From Lachnospiraceae bacterium (GTDB lineage: Bacteria > Bacillota > Clostridia > Lachnospirales > Lachnospiraceae), in the NCBI GenBank assembly GCA_022791755.1, contig JAAVZR010000041.1:62001-126000 (forward strand): a DNA stretch of 64,000 nucleotides. The letters run 5' to 3'. The position numbers were made by a program, and so were the translations under genes. A model generated the notes under the pieces. It was not told the origin of the DNA. It made no database searches and saw only the letters and a list, made by a program, of their open reading frames with translations. Shown one piece after another: positions 24,004 through 33,072 of this stretch (position 1 is the first letter of the stretch; every line of letters starts with the position of its first letter).

Positions 24004-24033
24004 AAGGGAAGCGCAAAGACGCTTCCCTTTCAG
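24004..24033 (+). terminator. Probable terminator of nrdD
   Basis: GGGAAGCG (24006-24013), loop CAAAGA, CGCTTCCC (24020-24027), followed by TTT. The stem is perfect but the T tract is short. Confidence 0.5.
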
Positions 24034-24165
24034 ACTTCTGTCTCTGGCTCTTCTCCTGTCTTGCTTTTTATTTTGACAGAAATGGGTACCCCTTTGCCGG
24101 GGATTACACGTTTCACCATATGAAAACGATTATCAGATCCGTTCTTACATCACAGGAGGCGGGGT

Positions 24166-25074
24166 ATGGATGAAAAATTACGTAAAATACTTAAGAAGGT
24201 GTATTATAAGAAAACTCGTATAAAAGATAAGGATGGCAATGAGGTAAGGATACAGACCGGCGACGTATTTGATCCAAAAACAGCGACGATGCATTATTCC
24301 ACGGAAATCCTGTCGCCGGAGGAGCTTTCCTATCTGGCCGACAGTGGGTATCCGGTAAACGACATTGTCTCCGACACACATGACGATAATATCCGCAGGC
24401 TGAAGGAGATCCTTGATAACTCTAATCTGTCGTTACACAATCTGCTTTCGGCGTATGTCGCCGGGTTCGGAAGCTTTCCCAGGGGCCGTCAGCCGCTTAT
24501 GAGTTATCTCTTTGCGAGGGCGGTACCGCGGCATGACTTTTTTAACCCGGGAAACGGAAAACACTGTGAGATCTGTGGTGTGAAGAACCAATTCTGGCTG
24601 GAACGGGGCAAGGAGGTGTTTCGGTGGTATGGCGGAGCCTCGTGGAACGAATGTACCTGGGAGTTTTATCTGGATCTGGAGGAATTCTCAAAGCTCCCGC
24701 CGCAGACACCGACCAGAAAAGACCGGGAAATCTTTCATACCGTGATTGATATGATACGAAATGCCCCGGAAAATGAAACACCCGGCCAGCTGGAACAGCG
24801 GATAAAAAAATCAAAACAAGTGCCCGGTTGTGAAAAATACGCTTTGAGGGGACAGCTGATGACCCTGGCCGAACTCGGAGTCATGTATAATCCCTATATA
24901 AAGCCCATGTTCGATGAGTTTACAGGCCATAAAGCCCTCTGGGAAGCCAGCAGGAAAGTACCGGGAAGCAGCCGCTCCGACATTGTCCTTCCGCTGGCAG
25001 GATGGCGTGGCCAATACGGAATCTGTGAGGAACGTTTTATGGAGCTTTTTGGAAGCGCTGATAATCATAAATAA
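24166..25074 (+). CDS. Conserved-looking protein of unknown function paired with GH1 gene
   Basis: 302 residues, soluble, no signal. I do not recognise the family. Visible features are a basic start (MDEKLRKILKKVYYKKTR), an acidic middle with DTHDDNIRRLKEIL, HCEICGVKN (a single CxxC that could bind metal with the earlier PRHDFF histidine), a Trp-rich stretch RWYGGASWNECTWEFYLDLE, and a C-terminal segment CEKYALRGQLMTLAELGVM. AGGAGG precedes ATG 24166. The GH1 gene begins 15 bases after its stop, so it is probably co-expressed with a glycosidase. The CxxC and tryptophans hint at nucleic-acid or sugar binding, but this is only a guess. Confidence 0.7.
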   Translation: MDEKLRKILKKVYYKKTRIKDKDGNEVRIQTGDVFDPKTATMHYSTEILSPEELSYLADSGYPVNDIVSDTHDDNIRRLKEILDNSNLSLHNLLSAYVAGFGSFPRGRQPLMSYLFARAVPRHDFFNPGNGKHCEICGVKNQFWLERGKEVFRWYGGASWNECTWEFYLDLEEFSKLPPQTPTRKDREIFHTVIDMIRNAPENETPGQLEQRIKKSKQVPGCEKYALRGQLMTLAELGVMYNPYIKPMFDEFTGHKALWEASRKVPGSSRSDIVLPLAGWRGQYGICEERFMELFGSADNHK

Positions 25075-26544
<1,470 letters not shown>

Positions 26545-26557
26545 AGGACAGGCTAAT

Positions 26558-26589
26558 ATAAAAAACAGACCGGCCCCGGGGGCGGCCGG
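26558..26589 (-). terminator. Probable terminator downstream of tkt
   Basis: Minus strand: stem CCGGCC/GGCCGG with a GC-rich loop, then CTG and six T residues (complement of the A run at 26559-26565). A second perfect hairpin, AAGGGAACG (26632-26640) with CGTTCCCTT (26648-26656), lies closer to the tkt stop but lacks a T run. Confidence 0.5.
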
Positions 26590-26727
26590 CATTGGGACGG
26601 CAAAAGGCCGGTTCCGGAGTCCGGGATTGTAAAGGGAACGAATCCTGCGTTCCCTTCACAATTCCATGGCCTCCCTCACAAGCCTTTTATTATTTCCGAT
26701 GCCAGCCTGCGCCCTGGGGCTGCCTGT

Positions 26728-28713
26728 TTATTCTCCGAGCACCTCTCTGGCTGTCTTTACCACATTGTCCACCGTAAATCCAAATTTCTCAAACAGCTGT
26801 CCCGCCGGGGCAGAGGCTCCAAAACCTTTCATGGTCACACAGGCTCCGTCCAGTCCCACATATTTACCCCATCCAAAGTCCGCGGCCGCTTCCACTGCCA
26901 CGCGCTTTCTCACCGATTTGGGAAGCACGGTCTCCTGATATTCCTTCGACTGCTCTTCAAACAGCTCCATGCAGGGCATACTGACCACGCGCACTGCGGT
27001 CCCTTTCTGAGAGAGGACTTCGGCCGCCTCCAGAATGAGAGATACTTCCGATCCGCTGGCTATCAGGATCAGCTCCGGCGTCCCTTCACAGTCCTTTAAG
27101 ATGTAAGCGCCTTTCAGAGCCTCCTTGCCGCTGCCCTCCAGCTGAGGCAGATTCTGACGGGTCATCACCAGGGCCACAGGGGTGCCGGCGGAGGTAACCG
27201 CATGATACCAGGCCGCTGCCGTCTCCTTTCCGTCTGCCGGGCGGAATACGTGGATATTCGGCATGGCCCGCAGCATGGCCAGCTGTTCGATGGGCTCATG
27301 GGTGGGGCCGTCCTCGCCGACACCGATGCTGTCATGGGTCAGCACATAGGTCACCGGCAGCTTCATCAAGGCCGCCAGACGGGCCATGGGCTTTATATAG
27401 TCGCTGAATACAAAGAACGTAGCAACATAGGGGTGCAAGCCTCCATACAGAGCCAGGCCATTGGCCATGGCAGCCATGGACAGCTCTCTGACTCCGAAAT
27501 GCAGGTTTCTTCCGGCATAATCACTGGCTCCGAAATCTCCCTCTCCGCTCATCAGCGTCTTATTGGAGGGAGCCAGATCTGCCGATCCGCCGATCAGACC
27601 GGGCAGCGCATCCTTCACGCGGTTTAACATGAGGCCGGACAAGGCTCTGGTAGCCTGAGGCTTGGGATCGCAGGTCCAATATGCCTCATCATCATAAAGC
27701 TTCTTCGCCGCGTCCGGATCATGATACTGATCCCACAGGGCTTTCTGCCCGGGATAGGCTGTCCCATACTCGGCAAACATCTTCTCCCACTGTGCCTGCG
27801 CTTTGGCTCCGGCCTCTGCCAGTTTGCGGTAATGGTCGTATATTTCCTCCGGAACGTAGAACGCTTCTTCGCTCTCCCATCCCAGATTTGCTCTCAGTGC
27901 CGCCACATTTTCCACGCCCAGAGGCTCGCCGTGAGCGCTGGCTTTTCCTTCCTTGGCCGGGCAGCCGTAGCCGATCCTTGTTTTGATTGTGATAAAGGAA
28001 GGTTTATCTTTCTCTGCCTTCGCTTTCTCGATGGCTGCCCCGATGGCCGCCAGGTCGTTTCCGTCCTCCACCGTCAGCGTCTGGAACCCGAAAGCTTCCA
28101 TCCGAAGTGCCACATCCTCCGTAAAGATTCCGTCGGTACTGCCTTCGATGGTGATCTGATTGGAATCATACAGTACGATCAGTTTTCCCAGCTTAAGGGA
28201 ACCGGCCAGGGAAAATGCCTCTGAAGAGATTCCCTCCATCATGCAGCCGTCCCCGCCCAGCACATAGGTATAGTGATCCACCACCGGATAGCCCGGCTTA
28301 TTAAAGACAGCCGCCATATGGGCTTCTCCCATGGCCATGCCTACCGCCATGCCCATACCGGCCCCCAAAGGCCCCGTGGTGGCTTCCACTCCTACCGTAT
28401 GGCCATACTCGGGATGCCCCGGCGTCAGAGAATCCATCTGGCGAAAACGCATCAGCTCTTCTTTTGAAAGTCCGTAACCGGCCAAATGCAGGAGCGAGTA
28501 CAGAAGCGCCGATCCATGTCCTCCGGACAGAATAAAGCGATCCCGGTTCTCCCATCGCGGGTCCGCCGGATTATGCGACATATGGTGCATCCACAGCTCA
28601 TAGGCCATGGGCGCTGCACCTAAGGGAAGGCCCGGATGACCGGAATTGGCCTTCTGAATCATATCCGCTGCCAGAATCCGGACTGCATTGACAGATTTTC
28701 TTTCAAGATCCAT
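26728..28713 (-). CDS. tkt: Transketolase
   Basis: 661 residues, full length. TPP-dependent two-carbon transfer in the pentose phosphate pathway. The TPP motif runs from GGDGCMMEG to LYDSNQITIEG; substrate histidines appear in NSGHPGLPLG and SGGHGSALL; the pyrimidine-domain motif is LTHDSIGVGEDGPTHEP. AGAAAGGGG lies before the ATG. A TATAAT (complement of 28767-28772) is positioned to act as the -10 but has no good -35, and it abuts the repeat array upstream. Monocistronic. Confidence 0.97.
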   Translation of the reverse strand: MDLERKSVNAVRILAADMIQKANSGHPGLPLGAAPMAYELWMHHMSHNPADPRWENRDRFILSGGHGSALLYSLLHLAGYGLSKEELMRFRQMDSLTPGHPEYGHTVGVEATTGPLGAGMGMAVGMAMGEAHMAAVFNKPGYPVVDHYTYVLGGDGCMMEGISSEAFSLAGSLKLGKLIVLYDSNQITIEGSTDGIFTEDVALRMEAFGFQTLTVEDGNDLAAIGAAIEKAKAEKDKPSFITIKTRIGYGCPAKEGKASAHGEPLGVENVAALRANLGWESEEAFYVPEEIYDHYRKLAEAGAKAQAQWEKMFAEYGTAYPGQKALWDQYHDPDAAKKLYDDEAYWTCDPKPQATRALSGLMLNRVKDALPGLIGGSADLAPSNKTLMSGEGDFGASDYAGRNLHFGVRELSMAAMANGLALYGGLHPYVATFFVFSDYIKPMARLAALMKLPVTYVLTHDSIGVGEDGPTHEPIEQLAMLRAMPNIHVFRPADGKETAAAWYHAVTSAGTPVALVMTRQNLPQLEGSGKEALKGAYILKDCEGTPELILIASGSEVSLILEAAEVLSQKGTAVRVVSMPCMELFEEQSKEYQETVLPKSVRKRVAVEAAADFGWGKYVGLDGACVTMKGFGASAPAGQLFEKFGFTVDNVVKTAREVLGE

Positions 28714-28770
28714 TTGATTTACCCCTTTCTCTTATGACAATAAGACATATGTTACCCTTCTGTTTTATTA

Positions 28771-28898
28771 TACCTTATCGGACGAAGTCCGTCTACCCCG
28801 CAGGGGTACTATTTTAGGGGTCCCCGCATGGGGATACCTTATAGGACGTAGTCCGTCTGCCCCGCAGGGGTACTAATTTTGGAGGTACCGCATACGTT
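28771..28898. repeat. Two tandem imperfect 64-bp repeats made of short hairpins
   Basis: Copy 1 begins at 28771 and copy 2 at 28835. Both start TACCTTAT and contain GGACG(A/T)AGTCCGTCT and CCCCGCAGGGGTACTA. Each unit folds as small perfect hairpins (GGAC-GAA-GTCC; CCCC-GCA-GGGG; CCCC-GCAT-GGGG in copy 1). Another hairpin, CCTGT...ACAGG, follows at 28919-28935. There is no coding potential. The left end touches the tkt promoter region. Confidence 0.8.
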
Positions 28899-28954
28899 AT
28901 TGGATAAGTTCGTGGGACCTGTAGCGAATACAGGGGTAAAAGGATATAAGGAAC

Positions 28955-29098
28955 GCCGGCCGTCAGATCGCTTGCCTGTCAGGACGCGCTCTCGCTCCGT
29001 TTCGACGCAGCGGTGCTAAGTTCGCACTCGCTTCGCTCCTGCTCACTAAGTACCGGCGTCTCAAAGGGTCCTGACAGGCAAGCGATCTGACGGCCGGC
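28955..29098. repeat. Perfect 31-bp inverted repeat enclosing an 82-bp core
   Basis: The left arm 28955-28985 (GCCGGCCGTCAGATCGCTTG...) is the exact reverse complement of the right arm 29068-29098. The 82-base core is rich in CGCTTCG/CGCTCC words and has no reading frame of note. The right arm cuts into the remnant of a thiamine pyrophosphokinase gene. The form fits a miniature inverted-repeat element or a structured intergenic repeat. I see no transposase and no obvious target duplication. Confidence 0.85.
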
Positions 29099-29109
29099 TG
29101 TAAACTCCA

Positions 29110-29510
29110 TTTTTTACTCTGCTCTCGGGAAAATGTACCTGGAATATGAAAATATCTATTATTGTATGAACATTTGGCAGGCTTATCGGAAATGATCTCC
29201 ACTTCGAGTAATCGTCCAACACTTTGACGTTTTTTCCCTGCGTATCCAACATCAAGGAAACATTCTCTGACGTATGATCCGGCCGCTCACCGATAATATC
29301 TGAAAGCAGAAAGTCCTGATAGCTCTGTTTCAACACTTCTTTTACCGCGGAGGCCTTATTGGTATCGTCTTTCTCATGAAGGGAGCACAATGGTCTTAAC
29401 GTCCGGATGGAGGGCATAGAAATCAAAGTCGCCTACGATCCGGTTCGGGATGATACCCAACCCTTTCTGATGCTTCAAACCGCTGTCGCAGCATCTCTTC
29501 GCAGATAAGT
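29110..29510 (-). pseudogene. Thiamine pyrophosphokinase remnant, frameshifted and truncated
   Basis: In one frame (about 29490 down to 29383) the minus strand reads DSGLKHQKGLGIIPNRIVGD, then FDFYALHPDVKTIVLPS and a stop. In a second frame it continues as HEKDDTNKASAVKEVLKQ, SYQDFLLSDIIGERPDHTSE, then VSLMLDTQGKNVKVLDDYSK. Together these match the thiamine diphosphokinase order: ADGG-like N-segment, VGDFDS, LPxEKDDTD, GGRxDHxLAN. GDFDS has become GDFDF and GGR has become GER. One frameshift joins the halves, and the C-terminal domain runs into the inverted repeat. It would have made TPP from thiamine and lies at the distal end of the thiamine operon. Nonfunctional. Confidence 0.75.
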
Positions 29511-29587
29511 GCGGATATGGTCGTATCGCCCAATATCTGCACTCCGATAACTACACAGTGTTTTATATGATAGCTCTCAGCTCTCAT

Positions 29588-29674
29588 TTATTTATTCATA
29601 TTCCAGGACGGATGTTTGTTGTAAGCGTCCCAAATTTCCTTAGCCGCCGCTAAAAGCCGTTTGGTGGTTTTCAT
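29588..29674 (-). pseudogene. TenA (aminopyrimidine aminohydrolase) N-terminal stub
   Basis: A 28-codon frame whose ATG overlaps the thiD stop (TGATG) reads MKTTKRLLAAAKEIWDAY, then NKHPSW. This closely resembles the first helix of TenA proteins, in which the pattern is (E/K)xxWxxYxxHPF, and then stops at TAA. A position right after thiD is usual for tenA. The rest of the gene is missing; about 80 unassigned bases separate the stub from the pyrophosphokinase remnant. Best read as a truncated tenA. Confidence 0.55.
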
Positions 29675-30480
29675 CACTCTGCCTCCTTTGCAAATTCGCC
29701 GGTCAGATCGAAATTATGCTGCATGGGCCCACGGCCTTTCCCCAGATCCAGCATAGCTCCCAACGCACCGGAGAGGTAGTCCTTCGACCGCCGGACGGAG
29801 GCGGGCAGGTCAAAGCTCTTGGCCAGATTGGCGGCAATGGCACTGGACAGGGTACAGCCGGTGCCGTGGGTGTTGGGATTGCCGATGCGGGTTCCATAGA
29901 ACCAAGTCCCTACGCCGTCCGCATAGAGAAAGTCGTTGGCGTCGTTGATGTTATGCCCGCCTTTGAGGAGGACGGCGCAGCTGTAGGTGTCGCTGATCTG
30001 CTTTGCGGCGGCCACAATGTCCGCCTTGCTGCGGATGGTCATACCGGAAAGAATTTCCGCCTCCGGGATGTTGGGGGTAACCACCGCCGCCAGGGGAAGC
30101 AGACAGCTTTTCAGCGTGTCCACCGCCTCCTCAGAGATCAGCCGGTCGCCGCTGGTGGCAACCATCACCGGGTCCACTACGATATTCTTTGCTTGGTAGA
30201 ACGTCAGGCGCTCGGCGATTTTCTCTATCAGCCCGCGGGAGGCCACCATGCCGATTTTTACGGCATCGGGCGGAATGTCCTCAAATACCACGTCGATCTG
30301 CGCCCCCAAAAATGCGGGAGTCATCTCCACAATCGCCTTCACGCCGGTGGTGTTCTGGGCCACCAGCGCTGTGATGGCGCTCATGGCAAATACGCCGTTC
30401 ATGGTCATCGTTTTCAGATCGGCCTGAATCCCGGCGCCTCCGCTGGGGTCGGTCCCGGCGATTGATAATGCTGTTTTCAT
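29674..30480 (-). CDS. thiD: Hydroxymethylpyrimidine kinase / phosphomethylpyrimidine kinase
   Basis: 268 residues, ribokinase fold. It phosphorylates HMP and HMP-P for thiamine synthesis. ALSIAGTDPSGGAGIQADLK at the start, DPVMVATSGDRL, KGGHN, and the anion-hole/catalytic motif NTHGTGCTLSSAIAA are all intact. Last complete gene of the riboswitch-controlled operon. It is separated from the HAD gene by 83 bases that contain a ten-C tract; GGAG lies just before the ATG. Confidence 0.96.
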   Translation of the reverse strand: MKTALSIAGTDPSGGAGIQADLKTMTMNGVFAMSAITALVAQNTTGVKAIVEMTPAFLGAQIDVVFEDIPPDAVKIGMVASRGLIEKIAERLTFYQAKNIVVDPVMVATSGDRLISEEAVDTLKSCLLPLAAVVTPNIPEAEILSGMTIRSKADIVAAAKQISDTYSCAVLLKGGHNINDANDFLYADGVGTWFYGTRIGNPNTHGTGCTLSSAIAANLAKSFDLPASVRRSKDYLSGALGAMLDLGKGRGPMQHNFDLTGEFAKEAE

Positions 30481-30527
30481 GTTTGAGTCTCCTTTGCATT
30501 ATTTTTATTGAGCGACGGAGAGTGGCG

Positions 30528-30537
30528 CCCCCCCCCC
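30528..30537. repeat. Ten-cytosine homopolymer between thiD and the HAD gene
   Basis: An uninterrupted run of ten C (ten G on the coding strand), about 48 bases upstream of the thiD start. It is slip-prone in replication and in sequencing and lies in a noncoding gap, so it could alter an mRNA structure or simply be an assembly uncertainty. Confidence 0.8.
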
Positions 30538-30563
30538 AGTCTGCCGCCGGAAGCTCTCCGCGG

Positions 30564-31094
30564 TTAAACTGAGAGATGCTTCTGTAGCTTATCCAACTGT
30601 GCCAAGTCTTCCAAATAGATAGCAGACAGCTCTCGAATATCGTTCTGCGCCTTCTCGTGGATGTCATAGACTGCTGCTACCGGGAACCCGGCCTCCTTCG
30701 CCGTCCGAACAGCGTAAAGCGCATCGTCAAATACGACTGTCTCTGATTTTTTGGTTCCAAGGAAGCGAAGGGCCTCCTCAAAGATGTGAGGTTCATCCTT
30801 TCCGTGGCCTACCTCGCCGCAAGTAAATATCCTCCCGAAGCAGGACAGCGCCCCGCACCGCTCCAGCATGGCGTTGACCCCGTTTATGATTTCATCGACG
30901 CACAGCGTCACGCCATACTCAGTCTGGTAGTAGCGGGCCGCTTGGAGCAAACTCATATTTTTGAACACTTCGTTTAAGTTTTCCCGTGGCTCATACCCGA
31001 TGGAGCGCAGATAGGTCTCGCCAATGGTGTCCCAGATAAACATGGAATCCAGCAGCGTTCCATCTGCGTCAAAAATAGCTCCGCGAATCCTCAT
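30564..31094 (-). CDS. HAD-superfamily phosphatase, apparently internally deleted
   Basis: 176 residues. Motif I is intact (GAIFDADGTLLDSMF) and motif IV is present (TVVFDDALYAVRTAKEAGF), with the Lys of motif III in HGKDEPHIFEEAL. Between NGVNAMLERC and GALSCFGRIFTCGEVG the cap-to-core segment is too short. Relatives of about 215 residues carry there PxxGVxxFLxxLxxxGV and the Ser/Thr motif II (ATATDR type), about 35-40 residues, which is absent. In thiamine operons such HADs probably dephosphorylate TMP or a pyrimidine phosphate. Loss of motif II makes activity doubtful. Its ATG overlaps the thiE stop (ATGA 31091-31094). Confidence 0.8.
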   Translation of the reverse strand: MRIRGAIFDADGTLLDSMFIWDTIGETYLRSIGYEPRENLNEVFKNMSLLQAARYYQTEYGVTLCVDEIINGVNAMLERCGALSCFGRIFTCGEVGHGKDEPHIFEEALRFLGTKKSETVVFDDALYAVRTAKEAGFPVAAVYDIHEKAQNDIRELSAIYLEDLAQLDKLQKHLSV

Positions 31095-31732
31095 AGGTTC
31101 ACCATTTTCTCTGCCAGCGCCCGCAGCTCCCGGCAGGTTTCCTGGATGTCCTCCGCCCCGAAGATGGCGGAAACCAGGGCCACACCGTCCACTCCGCTGC
31201 CGGACAGCTGGAGGATATTGCCCCGGTTCAGCCCGCCTATGGCCACAATGGGTATGTCTACTGCGCCGCAGATAGCCAGAAGGGTCTCTCCGGACATCAC
31301 ATCCACGTCGGTTTTGGTTCCGGTAGGGAACACTGTGCCCAGACCCAGATAGTCAGCGCCGTCCCGGACGGCCTGGCGGGCCTCCTCCACCGTATGGACG
31401 GAGACGCCCAGGATCATGTCCTCCTCCACCCGGCGGCGGACCTCTCCCGCCTCCATATCCTCCTGGCCCACATGGACCCCGTCCGCGCCGCAGGCCACAG
31501 CTACCTCCACGTTGTCGTTGACGATGAAGGGCGCCCCATACCGCCGGCACAGAGCGCGGATATCCCTGGCCTCTTGGAGAAACGCCGCCTCGCCCAGTTC
31601 CTTTTCCCGCAGCTGTACGCAGGTCACACCGCCCTTCAAAGCCGCTTCCACCTGCTGATACAGCGTCTGCTTCCCGGTCCAGGCCCGGTCGGTGACGGCG
31701 TAGAGCAGCATATGCCTCTTATCGCACTTCAT
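31091..31732 (-). CDS. thiE: Thiamine-phosphate synthase
   Basis: 213 residues, TIM barrel. It joins HMP-PP and HET-P to thiamine phosphate. LYAVTDRAWTGKQTL, VQLREKEL, FIVNDNVEVAVACGADGVHV, the pyrophosphate-binding GTVFPTGTKTD, and IPIVAIGGLNRGNI are all present. It overlaps the end of thiM by 14 bases and the HAD start by four, so the operon is translationally linked. Confidence 0.97.
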   Translation of the reverse strand: MKCDKRHMLLYAVTDRAWTGKQTLYQQVEAALKGGVTCVQLREKELGEAAFLQEARDIRALCRRYGAPFIVNDNVEVAVACGADGVHVGQEDMEAGEVRRRVEEDMILGVSVHTVEEARQAVRDGADYLGLGTVFPTGTKTDVDVMSGETLLAICGAVDIPIVAIGGLNRGNILQLSGSGVDGVALVSAIFGAEDIQETCRELRALAEKMVNL

Positions 31733-32540
31733 AGTTGGCTCCCCTCTCCAGTGCCGCCGGGGTCAGGCGGTACATGGCGTCGATGATGTAGTTCCGATAA
31801 GAGGAGTTGCCGTCCAGATTGGTCATACGCTGACAGGCGGTCTCCCCGCACAGTCCCATGGCGCACACAGCGGCGGCGGCAGCCTCCAGGGGCTGATCTG
31901 GATTGGCGGTGACAAAAGCCGCCGTCAGGGCGGAGAGCTGGCAGCCGGCGCCGGTAATGGCGGACATCTCAGGACGGCCATTGCGGATACAGAAAGCACG
32001 TTCCCCGTCGGTCACAATGTCGATGGCCCCGGTAATGGCAATGACCGCCCCGGTGCGCCGTGCAAAATCCCTGGCGAAGGACAACGTCATAGTTAGGTTT
32101 TCCTCTGTCACCTTATCCGCCACGTCAGCATCCACGCCCTTGGTGGTACCGCTGCCCAGAGCCAGGGCTTTGATCTCCGAGATGTTGCCGCGGATCACGG
32201 TAAACTCTACCTCTTTGAGCAGCCCCAGGGCGGTCTCCGTCCGCAGTGCGGAGGCTCCCGCTCCCACCGGGTCCAGCACCACGGGGTGGCCCAGCTCGTT
32301 GGCCCGCTTCCCAGCGGCAAGCATAGCGGGGATGGTGCGCTGATTCAGCGTTCCGATATTGATATTCAGCCCGCCGCAGATGGCGGTGATCTCCACAGCG
32401 TCCTCCGGATCGTCCGCCATGATGGGCGAACTGCCGCAGGCCAGCAGCATATTGGCGCAGTCGTTGACCGTGACATAGTTGGTGATATTGTGGACCAAGG
32501 GGGATTTTTGTCTTACATTCTCAAAAATCTTTTGAAACAT
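31719..32540 (-). CDS. thiM: Hydroxyethylthiazole kinase
   Basis: 273 residues. It phosphorylates the thiazole alcohol for thiamine salvage. SPLVHNITNYVTVNDCAN, SPIMADDPEDA, LDPVGAGAS, RGNISEI and the C-terminal catalytic AITGAGCQLSAL motif are present. Start ATG 32540 has AAAGGAG eight bases upstream; the longer upstream frame runs through the noncoding leader. First gene after the TPP riboswitch. With thiE and thiD it forms a salvage pathway; no thiC or thiG is seen, so precursors must be imported or made elsewhere. Confidence 0.96.
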   Translation of the reverse strand: MFQKIFENVRQKSPLVHNITNYVTVNDCANMLLACGSSPIMADDPEDAVEITAICGGLNINIGTLNQRTIPAMLAAGKRANELGHPVVLDPVGAGASALRTETALGLLKEVEFTVIRGNISEIKALALGSGTTKGVDADVADKVTEENLTMTLSFARDFARRTGAVIAITGAIDIVTDGERAFCIRNGRPEMSAITGAGCQLSALTAAFVTANPDQPLEAAAAAVCAMGLCGETACQRMTNLDGNSSYRNYIIDAMYRLTPAALERGANYEVR

Positions 32541-32772
32541 AGTTTTCACTCCTTTGAGATAGGAGAAAACGTCCCTGTATGCCGGCGTTTTCCCTGATGA
32601 TGTCAGGCAGGAACAGCCTGCCTGCTTAAAAAAGTCGGTCGAGGCTTGCCGGCCTCCTCTCACACCGGAACACGGCTTCCCATCGCTGTCATACAAGGTT
32701 CAGGGCGCTCCCCCTCAACCCGCCGCAGGCGTACTGCGGTTGCCGGTATCACATCCTTTCCTGTAAACAGAC

Positions 32773-32809
32773 AAAAACAGGGAGCACCCGAATAGGATAC
32801 TCCCTGAAA
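32773..32809 (-). terminator. Riboswitch-controlled terminator before thiM
   Basis: Minus strand: CAGGGAG...TATCC pairs with GGGTG...CTCCCTG and is followed by TTTTT. It lies directly 3' of the TPP aptamer, the usual place for a ligand-dependent terminator. No separate start codon is nearby. Confidence 0.75.
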
Positions 32810-32819
32810 AAGTACATGT

Positions 32820-32912
32820 TCCTCTGCAACTTCCTCCGGCGGCATTATCCGCATCAGGTGTAAGGGTCGAAGGTTTACCTTCCTCTCAGCCTGTCACACA
32901 AGCTCCCCTGTT
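32820..32912 (-). promoter_or_regulatory. TPP (thi-box) riboswitch
   Basis: On the minus strand the aptamer begins ACAGGGGAGC, continues through GGCTGAGAGGAAGG and ACCCTTACACCTGATG, and ends with CGGATAATGCCGCCGGAGGA. These are the conserved thi-box elements (GGGG.GC, GCUGAGA, ACCUGAU, GGAUAAUGCC). It should terminate thiMED transcription when thiamine pyrophosphate is plentiful. About 230 nt of further leader follow before thiM, containing GGTTGAGGGGGAGCGCCCT and CAGGCAGG/CCTGCCTG hairpins of unknown role. Confidence 0.95.
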
Positions 32913-32927
32913 TACTTGTTGAAAAAA

Positions 32928-32956
32928 ATTATAGCACTTTATTTTCCGTTTTGCAA
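32928..32956 (-). promoter_or_regulatory. Promoter of the thiamine operon
   Basis: Minus strand TTGCAA (32956-32951), 17 bases, TATAAT (32933-32928) preceded by TGC (extended -10). It is placed about 15 bases before the riboswitch. Confidence 0.8.
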
Positions 32957-33072
32957 GTCGCTTTCATAAAATCGATATTCTTTCGCAAACTTCTTTTATT
33001 GGGATGACACAAATCTCACTGTTCCCCTTGACAACATCTTTACCAATAACAGCCTCTGCTTTTGACACCCGT

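Noticed and set aside
28771-28898. Two-copy tandem repeat considered as a CRISPR fragment
   Set aside because: The repeat occupies the entire 64-base period with no unique spacers, and there are no cas genes.
28951-29099. 31-bp inverted repeat considered as an intrinsic terminator for flanking genes
   Set aside because: The loop is 82 bases and there is no T tract on either strand, so a termination role is unlikely.
29061-29426. 121-codon minus-strand frame considered as an intact gene
   Set aside because: It is only the second half of a thiamine pyrophosphokinase; the first half is in another frame, and its C-terminus is made of inverted-repeat sequence.
32640-32760. Possible group II intron fragment in the thiM leader
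   Set aside because: A GAAGCCGTGTTCCGGTGTGAGAG-like stretch recalls intron sequences, but no domain V, reverse transcriptase or boundaries can be seen.
32660-32854. Short minus-strand frame of 64 codons upstream of thiM
   Set aside because: It overlaps the conserved core of the TPP riboswitch and its terminator, so the sequence is explained by RNA structure.
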